Below are positions 1-7,626 of a DNA stretch of 64,000 nt, piece by piece (within the stretch, counting starts at the first letter, position 1; every line of letters begins with the position of its first letter). The notes under the pieces were generated by a model. That model saw only the letters and a program-made list of their open reading frames with translations, was not told where the DNA came from and did no database searches. The stretch is taken from positions 1-64,000 of the forward strand of contig CAJOLX010000008.1 in assembly GCA_905235625.1 (NCBI GenBank), in the 5' to 3' direction. This DNA comes from an uncultured Clostridia bacterium (lineage in GTDB: Bacteria; Bacillota; Clostridia; Oscillospirales; Acutalibacteraceae). Position numbers and translations under genes: made by a program.

Positions 1-1623
1 GGTGAGCGCGTATCCGGGGTTGGGAGCAAGCTGGCTCTCGGTCGGGAATGCGATCGCTTCGCCTTCAAGGCCGGTCTGACTGCCTACGCTCGAGCCTCTG
101 TCCATAAAGGTGATGGTGTATTGCTGTGAGAATTTAGCAACGTAGTTAACAGCGGTGGAAGCAACCACGGGGAAGTTAACTATAGTCTGAGTTGCGTCTG
201 TGCTGTCATACCAGCCTGCGAACACTGCGCCCGCCTGAGTCGGGCTGGTCGCAGGAGCGGTGATGTTGGCGCCTACCTGAACGTTCTGAGTGTCATAGGT
301 AGCTCCGTTAGCGGTGAACGTAGCGGTGATGCCCCAAACAGCATAAACGTTTACGTCGCCCTGGGAAGCGTCAACGGAAGTAACGGCGTTGCCGTTTGAG
401 TCAGCCCAGCCGAGGAAGTTAAAGCCCGCCTTTGAGGTGGTAACGGAAGAAATATCAACCGTGCCGGTCTGGTTGGCTATGGTGAGATTGGTGAGCTGAG
501 TAGTGCCGTCATAGAAGTTAACCGAATTGCCTGCCTGAGGAGCAGAGTCGTCGGCTATAACGAAAATGTGGTTAGTATCTGCTGTAAGAAGGTTTACATT
601 CTTGCCCTTGGCATCATCTCTTGCAGAGTAGACGTCCATAGTCATGTCTCCGCCTTCGGAAACCAACTCAAACTTCTGCTGTGCCTGAGTTCTTATAGGT
701 TTGTTATAATTTTCGTCCATTCCTATGTATCCGATGGCTCCGTCTTCAACATAGTTAACTGTTCCGGGACCGCCCTGATAAGGCTCAGCGGTAGTATTAA
801 CCGATATTATATGCTGCCAAGTATATTCGTCATTTCCATAGAATGAAACGCCCGGTTCTATCTCGTTATCTCCCAAATAACCGATATTCCACTGCATCTG
901 AGTAGCATCCCACGAATAAGTCTGACCGGCATCTAAACCCATGGCAGTAAGGTTTGCTGGGGTATAAAATGACGTTTTGTTCATTGTTGTCGCTCTGCCC
1001 CTGTTGATATCGACACCGATGGTCATGTCATCGTCAAGAGTTGTTTCAAAATTTATGAAAGGACCGTTTCGATTCAACATTCCGGTTCTGTCGTTCGCAA
1101 GGTTTTTAGCGGAAAAACTGTTGTTCAAACCATCTGCAGGATAAAGAGCATGATTATAATCAATCGAAGCATTATAAGTCGAATTGACATCGGGTTGTAC
1201 ATTGAAAAACTTACGAGTAAAGAATGTGAATTGGTTAAGTGAAACCAAAAGTTCGTTTGACTTTACATAGTTACGAACAAGAAGTCTGTCGCCGGGCTGA
1301 ACTTTATGGTCGGTATCAACCCAGTAGCTGCCCAATGCTTCAAAAGCACCGGGAGTGCCGGCTTCAACTTCTTCAAATACCTGAACGGCAAAATAAAGAT
1401 AAGGATATACATCGTTACCATATTCCGCATCAAGTTCAGCGTATGTTTTAACGTTATTGTTTTGGCTTGCTGTATAATCTGTGTATGTCTTATCCCAATC
1501 GTCTGCGTTGTGCTCATAACCGTCAACCGAACCGGCAAAGCTCACCGTGGTAAGGCAGGAAAACATTCCCAGAACCATCAGCACTGCCATAAAAGCGCTC
1601 AAAACTCGCTTAAAATTTGACAT
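1..1623 (-). CDS. Large secreted protein with InlB B-repeat/Listeria-Bacteroides-like repeats (partial, continues past window start)
   Basis: Not in ORF track because it runs off the edge. Reverse translation from ATG at 1623 gives MSNFKRVLSAFMAVLMVLGMFSCLTTVSFAGS (signal peptide), open to base 1; repeats such as KAGFNFLGWADSNG and QAGAVFAGWYDSTD; GGAGG Shine-Dalgarno upstream. Confidence 0.85.
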   Translation of the reverse strand, partial: MSNFKRVLSAFMAVLMVLGMFSCLTTVSFAGSVDGYEHNADDWDKTYTDYTASQNNNVKTYAELDAEYGNDVYPYLYFAVQVFEEVEAGTPGAFEALGSYWVDTDHKVQPGDRLLVRNYVKSNELLVSLNQFTFFTRKFFNVQPDVNSTYNASIDYNHALYPADGLNNSFSAKNLANDRTGMLNRNGPFINFETTLDDDMTIGVDINRGRATTMNKTSFYTPANLTAMGLDAGQTYSWDATQMQWNIGYLGDNEIEPGVSFYGNDEYTWQHIISVNTTAEPYQGGPGTVNYVEDGAIGYIGMDENYNKPIRTQAQQKFELVSEGGDMTMDVYSARDDAKGKNVNLLTADTNHIFVIADDSAPQAGNSVNFYDGTTQLTNLTIANQTGTVDISSVTTSKAGFNFLGWADSNGNAVTSVDASQGDVNVYAVWGITATFTANGATYDTQNVQVGANITAPATSPTQAGAVFAGWYDSTDATQTIVNFPVVASTAVNYVAKFSQQYTITFMDRGSSVGSQTGLEGEAIAFPTESQLAPNPGYALT

Positions 1624-1657
1624 CTGATTTTCTACCTCCTTATGGTAGTTATTTTCA

Positions 1658-1684
1658 TTCGGCGGGCGGGTTGCGCCCGCCGAA
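1658..1684. repeat. Perfect 11-bp stem hairpin between the two secreted-protein genes
   Basis: ttcggcgggcg-ggttg-cgcccgccgaa; no T-tract after the stem on the minus strand. Confidence 0.8.
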
Positions 1685-1705
1685 AAAATCAAACTTTAAA
1701 TGCTC

Positions 1706-4700
1706 TTACTCAACATATAAGTCACCGTAAGCCTGGTCTAACAAGTAATATGACTTATAGATACGATTTGCAAAGTTAATGTCGGTATTGTCATAGCCTT
1801 CATCACCGTTCAAATCGGTTGCAGGTAACAGGATGCTTTCAGGCTGGTCAGGATCATCATAAAGGTATCCGGTTCTGAATTTCATCGCATTACGCAGCCT
1901 GTTGATATCATTCATATCCAAGCTTCCGTCGCCGTTCAAATCTCCTCTCAGAGCAAGAACATAAGCGTCCTGAACTTCTCCGTTTTCATCAAGAAGAACA
2001 ACTATTGAGCCGGAGCTCGCAGCATCGCCGTAAGGAATGACATAAGCTTCGCCACCTTCAATGTAGAAGAGCTCGGCAATCATTTCTTCGTCGGCATAAG
2101 CGGGTATACCGAAAACTGTGCCGCTGACGGGAATGTAATCAAACTCATCGGTGTAAACTTCCTCAATACCATAATCCATAAGGAATGCATCATCGATTAT
2201 CGGATTATAAATCTCGCCGTTGTAACCTTCGCACTCGTAGGATTCATCGAGCTCGAAGTAGAAGTCGGTATCTTCGCCGCCTTCGCCTGCTTCAACAAGG
2301 CCGTTGAACGCCTCCTGAAGAGCTGCGATCATGTCGTCAACGATGGACTGCTGGCTCTCCGAAAGCTCTGCGGCTTCGTTCATGTTGTAAGCTCTGTCAT
2401 AAACCTCAAGAAGGTTCATGAAGGATGCCGTGGTGTAGGTATCCTGATACTGGCCGCCTTCAAAGTCGGCAGAACCGTCGAAGTTAATGCCGAAGCCGAA
2501 GTCGCCGAGGAAGGCGCTCACTTCGTTTATCGCATCGGCGAGGAACGTGTAGTCTGCGCCTGCGGCAAGATGCTTCCAGGTGTAAACAAGCTCGTTAAGA
2601 GCCTTGGTGATCTGCTCGCCGTTGGTTGAGCCTACGGTGCTGTTTGCAAATGCAACTGCGTCCGAATAAGGCGCGAAGGTTACGGCAGAGTAGTTGGCAG
2701 CGTTTTGGCCGCCGAACGTGGTAAGAGCGTCAACAAGCTTGCTGTCATTGCCGGGCAGCTCAATCAGTCTGCTTGAAGTAAGTCTGAGCATGTGCTCTGC
2801 ATAAGCATAGTCAACGGAGCTGATAACCGAAGGCTCATCGTTAAGATATGCCTCCACTACCTTCTCTTTAGCCTCGGTTGAGAGCTCATTGAACTCTTCC
2901 TCGGTGTAGCCGATATACTTATACTCTCTGTTAATCAGGCTGTTTGCGTGGTTAATGGCGCTCTTTGCGGTTATGTAGGTGTGAGCAACATAGTTTCTCA
3001 TGCCCATGTAGCCGTATTCGGCGTCATTATAATCAAGGTAATCCTTATAATAGAGGGTCGTGCCTGCATAATTGAAGGACTGACGCGTGTAATTATAAGG
3101 CTGAATCTGGTTCACAAGGTTCCAGAGACCCTCGGCGCCCGAAGACTTAAGGTAAGGCTTAAGGGCTTCATTAGCCGCATAAAGCGCTCTGTAAAGCTCG
3201 AGATACTTGTTCTCTGCGGTGCTCGAGGCGATGAAATTCTCAAAGCCGTTTGCACGAGTGCCGGGCAGATAGCCGTGGCTGTCGGGAGCGTAAGTGAACA
3301 CAACAGCGTTTTGAATAGCGGTGCTGTAGTTATTGAATGCGGTAGCGCCCGCGGCAATTACGCTGTCATTTGAATAGTTGGCAGAGATTGCTCTGTTAAG
3401 ATAGGATTCAAGGCCGTAATCATCGTAAAGATGGATGTAAACTTCGATAGTTCCGGTTTCGCCGCCGGCGCTGATGCCGATTCTTGCAACGTAAACACCG
3501 TTGCCGACGTTGGTAACGCCGCTTTCTACGATGGCGGACTGCTTAATTCTCATGCCCCACTCGTCAAGAACGTAGCTGTCGTCTTCATCCTTCTGATACT
3601 CATACTGAGTTCTGGTGTAGGAATCGGAGTCAACAGCGAAGGGATAAAGAATGTAAGTGCCCTCTTCACCGGAAAGCGAGACCTGAGTTTCGGAAGTGTC
3701 GGTCTCTTTGCTGAGCCAGCCGGTAACCGAGCCGGAGGTAAGAGCCGCGCTCGTAATGGAAGCGGAGCCCGCGGTCTTATTATCCTTAATCTGGATGGAG
3801 TAGCCGTCAACGGAGGAAAGACCCTTGCCGCCGTTCAGATAAATGTTGGGAGCGTAGGTGATGGTCTTGCCGCCTATCGTTGTGGAGGCAATGGCTTCGC
3901 CGTCGCCTCTCTTGGTAGAATCGGAAGCAACGTAAGTGTATCTGGTGCTCGAAAGAGTTGAGCCGATAGACTGTCCGTTTTCATCCAATACGTCGTAGGT
4001 TATTTCAAACTTAAGGGTCTGGCCCGTCGTAACGTTGCCGAGAGTGACCGTAACAGGCTCACTGCCGACGATCGTGGAGTTGGAAATACCGGAAACAGAG
4101 CTCTGGTTGCCGCCGCCGCCGATGGGAACGGAGGTTGCGGTTCTGATAGCGTAGTTGTAAAGATTATCTATCTTTCTCTTATAGTTATCGTTCTTGTCTC
4201 TGTAGCTGGTGTTAACGCCCGAGGAGCCGTTGTAAATCTGGAACGAAGCGCTGGTGCCTTCGGGAATAAGAAGAGAGGGAAGGTAATTTTCCATCTCGCC
4301 GAATTCCTGCTTGCTGTCAAGACCGAGAATCTTGCAGACGATGGGAAGCGCAACGCCCGCTATAATCTTGCCTCTGGCGACGATCTGGGTGTTGTTGGTC
4401 TGACCTGTAACGTCTCTTGTTGCGGAAATGCTGTGAAGCAGGTCGGAAACCATCTTACCGAGAAGCTCGTTGTTGAGCACGTCGTCAATATGAATGACGG
4501 TTGCGTCAAACACGTTCGGGAAGAGAAGATTGAAAATATTGCGAAGGGTGTCAAGCAGAACTCTCTCAAGGTCGTATCTGCCGAGAACACCGGTTGAGCT
4601 TCTTTCAAATATATCGTAGATATTTGTCCAGTCGCAGTTAAGGATGGGATATACAAGGTAATCAAATATAATAGCTTTGATTACATATGTATTTATGGAA

Positions 4701-6868
4701 ATGCCGTCGCTGAGCCACGAATCGGTGCCCTTAATGGGGATGAGGCTGTTGACAATGGCGTCAATATCTGCCCACGCGGTGTCTTCGGTAACTTTGCCGG
4801 GGCCGTAATCGCCGCCGTAGTTATCGCTCGCGAGGTCAATATTGAGCAGGCACTGATAAACGCTGCTGTTGCCGACGGTGGTCGACGCCCATGTGGTGAC
4901 GCCCCATGCCGCAAGAGCCGCAACGGTGTTGCCGTAAGGGCGGTTTTCGCCGAGATAAGCGAGAAGGCCGGTATTGTTGGTGCTGCCGTTGTTGGTAGTG
5001 CTGTATGTGCTGTCGCTTGCCGAAGCTTTCTCCGCGTCAACGCCCGCGTTGATGTTGTAAACCGCGATATCCATAAGGATAGCGAGGGCTTTGTTGAGAG
5101 CCGCCGCGGAATAATCCGCAAAGTTGTTGTAAGCTCCGGCGTTGGGAACGGTGTAGGTGAACTGAGGAATGTCCTCATAAGCGAGCTGAACTACAGCCTC
5201 AAGAGCTGCGCCGGGAACGGTCCTGGTGTTGGTGTTCTCGGGGATATACATGTAGTCAACGCTGGCGTTGACAACGCTCCTGATGATGTAAGAAAGCAGC
5301 TCCTGAGCGTTCATCGTTTCAAGCTCCGCAGGGTATTTATACTCGTGTCTGTCGATAATGGTTCTTGAGAAGAACTCTTCTTCGGTGACCTGAAGTATAA
5401 ATCTGAGCACATTGATTATGTTGTCAAACAGATAATCGTTGGTGCCTGTGGTAAGGTCGAACGAATAGGATATTTCGGCATTTTCGGGATCGACCCAGTT
5501 GTAAGTGGTAACGGCGCCGTTTACAGATTTGCTGTCGTAAAGAAGAACTTTATCGACAAAATCAATGGCGTTGCGGTTGAGAGCCTGAATGAAGGTTTCG
5601 CCTGCGTTTACGGTAGCGTAGGGAACCTTGAGGTTGTCAACGTCGAATACCTTGAATATCTTGTCGCTCGCATCGATGCCGCCCGCGGGAGCGTCGCCCA
5701 TATAGAGGTAATCATAATCGGGATTCTCAACGGGCTCGTCGTTTGCGTCGCGGATAACGTCGCCGTTAGCGTCGCGAAGATATCTTTCGGTCTTGCTCTC
5801 GTCAAATTCGTAGCCGCTCTTCTCACGGAGCCATCTGAGCGTGATTCTGTTAAGCACGGGAACGGCAATGCCGTTGTATGCCTGGAGAAGAAGTGACTCT
5901 ACGAGATCATAAACAGTGCCGAGGTTGCTGAAGTCCACCTTGGTGTAGGACGGAGCGGGAGCGGCGGCATTGTTGGCAACTCTTATAGCGTCGCCGAGGC
6001 CGAAGGTTACCCACTCGTCGGGATGCACCCAGCCGTAATAGTCGTAAGCCGCAGTGTTGGGAGTTTCGTCGGTAACGACCGCGCCGGAAGCGCTGCCTAC
6101 GTGGAAAATATATTCGTCATAGACAACGTGCGAACCCTTATTCGTTGAGGAATAGAAGAGATCGTCAAGCTTTACCCATTCGCCGAGCAAGAGGTTGTTA
6201 ACGAGATCCTGCAGGAAAACTATTGTGGGTGAACGGTCACCGTCCGGCTGTTTATATCTGGCGGGGATTTCTTTTGAATCAAAATAGTCGTAGTCGTCGT
6301 CAACGCCGAGACCCGTAAGCTGGCACAAAAGGCCGAAAACAAGCTCTCTGACGTTGAACTTGTAAGCAGCGATTACAGAATCCAGAATACCGAGACTGAG
6401 GTTGCCGTTTACGTAGAGCTGAGCTATGGGAGCAAGGTCTCCCAAAAGGTCAAGCACGTCGTAAAAGACTTGAGTGTCGGATCCGTTTGATCTGGCAGTG
6501 CTTTGAATGGCGCTGAGATTGAGGTTCTCAGCGTCACCGAGAAGTGACTTTAAGCTGCCGGCTGCGCCCCAGGCGGAGTTAATGCTGGCAACTGCATCGT
6601 CAACGCTCTTGAGTGAGATGGTGCCGAGAACGGGCACGTCAAAAGCGAGGTCCGCTTCGTCGAGCATTCTGTCGACCTCATCAAGAGCCATGGTTGCGTA
6701 TTGCTCTGTTGTGTAAACGGCCGAGTTCACGTCGTCGAAGTTAAGCGTGGAGATAACAGAGGAATCGTTGCCTCTGTAGCTCGCCTTCGCAAAGCCGAGA
6801 ACGGACATGCAGCTCATGGTCATTACAACCGCAAGGATTAGGGAAATAATACGCAAAGGTTTTTTCAT
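1706..6868 (-). CDS. 1720-aa secreted protein with C-terminal type I dockerin-like module and FIVAR-like region
   Basis: ORF track; signal peptide MKKPLRIISLILAVVMTMSCMSVLGFA; C-terminus has two EF-hand-like repeats RGDLNGDGSLDMNDINRLRNAM and TDLNGDEGYDNTDINFANRIY. Confidence 0.9.
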   Translation of the reverse strand: MKKPLRIISLILAVVMTMSCMSVLGFAKASYRGNDSSVISTLNFDDVNSAVYTTEQYATMALDEVDRMLDEADLAFDVPVLGTISLKSVDDAVASINSAWGAAGSLKSLLGDAENLNLSAIQSTARSNGSDTQVFYDVLDLLGDLAPIAQLYVNGNLSLGILDSVIAAYKFNVRELVFGLLCQLTGLGVDDDYDYFDSKEIPARYKQPDGDRSPTIVFLQDLVNNLLLGEWVKLDDLFYSSTNKGSHVVYDEYIFHVGSASGAVVTDETPNTAAYDYYGWVHPDEWVTFGLGDAIRVANNAAAPAPSYTKVDFSNLGTVYDLVESLLLQAYNGIAVPVLNRITLRWLREKSGYEFDESKTERYLRDANGDVIRDANDEPVENPDYDYLYMGDAPAGGIDASDKIFKVFDVDNLKVPYATVNAGETFIQALNRNAIDFVDKVLLYDSKSVNGAVTTYNWVDPENAEISYSFDLTTGTNDYLFDNIINVLRFILQVTEEEFFSRTIIDRHEYKYPAELETMNAQELLSYIIRSVVNASVDYMYIPENTNTRTVPGAALEAVVQLAYEDIPQFTYTVPNAGAYNNFADYSAAALNKALAILMDIAVYNINAGVDAEKASASDSTYSTTNNGSTNNTGLLAYLGENRPYGNTVAALAAWGVTTWASTTVGNSSVYQCLLNIDLASDNYGGDYGPGKVTEDTAWADIDAIVNSLIPIKGTDSWLSDGISINTYVIKAIIFDYLVYPILNCDWTNIYDIFERSSTGVLGRYDLERVLLDTLRNIFNLLFPNVFDATVIHIDDVLNNELLGKMVSDLLHSISATRDVTGQTNNTQIVARGKIIAGVALPIVCKILGLDSKQEFGEMENYLPSLLIPEGTSASFQIYNGSSGVNTSYRDKNDNYKRKIDNLYNYAIRTATSVPIGGGGNQSSVSGISNSTIVGSEPVTVTLGNVTTGQTLKFEITYDVLDENGQSIGSTLSSTRYTYVASDSTKRGDGEAIASTTIGGKTITYAPNIYLNGGKGLSSVDGYSIQIKDNKTAGSASITSAALTSGSVTGWLSKETDTSETQVSLSGEEGTYILYPFAVDSDSYTRTQYEYQKDEDDSYVLDEWGMRIKQSAIVESGVTNVGNGVYVARIGISAGGETGTIEVYIHLYDDYGLESYLNRAISANYSNDSVIAAGATAFNNYSTAIQNAVVFTYAPDSHGYLPGTRANGFENFIASSTAENKYLELYRALYAANEALKPYLKSSGAEGLWNLVNQIQPYNYTRQSFNYAGTTLYYKDYLDYNDAEYGYMGMRNYVAHTYITAKSAINHANSLINREYKYIGYTEEEFNELSTEAKEKVVEAYLNDEPSVISSVDYAYAEHMLRLTSSRLIELPGNDSKLVDALTTFGGQNAANYSAVTFAPYSDAVAFANSTVGSTNGEQITKALNELVYTWKHLAAGADYTFLADAINEVSAFLGDFGFGINFDGSADFEGGQYQDTYTTASFMNLLEVYDRAYNMNEAAELSESQQSIVDDMIAALQEAFNGLVEAGEGGEDTDFYFELDESYECEGYNGEIYNPIIDDAFLMDYGIEEVYTDEFDYIPVSGTVFGIPAYADEEMIAELFYIEGGEAYVIPYGDAASSGSIVVLLDENGEVQDAYVLALRGDLNGDGSLDMNDINRLRNAMKFRTGYLYDDPDQPESILLPATDLNGDEGYDNTDINFANRIYKSYYLLDQAYGDLYVE

Positions 6869-7113
6869 GCGATGTTATACCTCCTGTCAAGAAAGATACA
6901 TTATGGGATGCGCAAGGCCGAACGGTTGCCCGGAACGCAGCTTTAGGATGCGCGCCCGGGACTGCGCCTCGCGGGCCTCCCAACTGCCCGCCGGCGCGCC
7001 GCCCGCCGCTCAACCCGGCTGAACGACACAATGCCAACCATGCAAAGCATCCTTCCGCGAGCTTTGAGAAAATGCCTTTAGGGGGCACTTCGCCCATAGC
7101 CCGCTTATGTTCA
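6869..7113 (-). ncRNA. Candidate structured 5' leader RNA of the dockerin gene
   Basis: ~245 nt between predicted start site and ATG; bases 6961-7020 are 49/60 G+C; several inverted repeats; no match by eye to RNase P, SRP, tmRNA, 6S, T-box, cobalamin, FMN or c-di-GMP consensus cores. Confidence 0.5.
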
Positions 7114-7118
7114 TTGAA

Positions 7119-7148
7119 ATTATAACTAATAAAAGCAAGCAGTGTCAA
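7119..7148 (-). promoter_or_regulatory. Perfect consensus sigma-A promoter (TTGACA-18-TATAAT)
   Basis: Minus strand TTGACA CTGCTTGCTTTTATTAGT TATAAT. Confidence 0.85.
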
Positions 7149-7491
7149 CAATAACGGAGCCATTTCTTAATTTTTGGAGTTTATGCCAATTTTTTGCATT
7201 TTAATTTGTGGATTTTTAAGCCCGATTTTGCGCTATTTTTCCGTCGGGAATTTCTTTGGGCTTTTGTAAAAGATTTTGCCTTTACAGATTTTTTATGAGA
7301 AATGCACAACTCGATTAGTCAATACGCACAATCCCACGGATTTTCGGAAATTTGTTTTTGAAAAAACTTCGCCGGCAGCGGACGAGAGAATATTTCCGCG
7401 GTATTTTCTTTGAGGGAACAATATCAAGCTTTTATTTTTCTTTTTGAGCATTATTCCGCAACGCCGGATTTTCGGCGAAAGCGCAGAAAAA

Positions 7492-7529
7492 GCAGGTGAT
7501 GTAAAGTTATTTTGCTTTACATCACCTGC
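7492..7529 (-). terminator. Terminator of the alpha-galactosidase gene; 15-bp stem, 8-nt loop
   Basis: gcaggtgatgtaaag-ttattttg-ctttacatcacctgc; on the minus strand followed by TTTTT. Confidence 0.8.
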
Positions 7530-7598
7530 GGAACACCGAAAATATTAAATTCTAAGTGAATAAAGGGATTTATGCGTTTAAACGCGGCTTTTGAGGCA

Positions 7599-7626
7599 CT
7601 CTGTAAAGTGTATTGGCTTTACAGAG
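7599..7626. repeat. Palindrome ctctgtaaag-N8-ctttacagag overlapping the GH36 stop codon
   Basis: Direct read; same TGTAAAG-N8-CTTTACA core as 7492 and 56660. Confidence 0.7.

Noticed and set aside
1658-1684. Simple intrinsic terminator for the dockerin gene
   Set aside because: On the transcribed (minus) strand the T-run precedes rather than follows the stem.
6869-7113. RNase P RNA, SRP RNA or tmRNA in the GC-rich leader
   Set aside because: Expected conserved cores (GAGGAAAGUCCGGGC, GUCAGGUCCGGAAGGAAGCAGC, tmRNA ends) are not present; only a short GGAAGGA coincidence.
6741-7163. 140-aa minus-strand ORF covering the dockerin leader
   Set aside because: It starts at the promoter -35 region, has no SD and overlaps the dockerin coding region in another frame; the GC-rich leader happens to lack stops.
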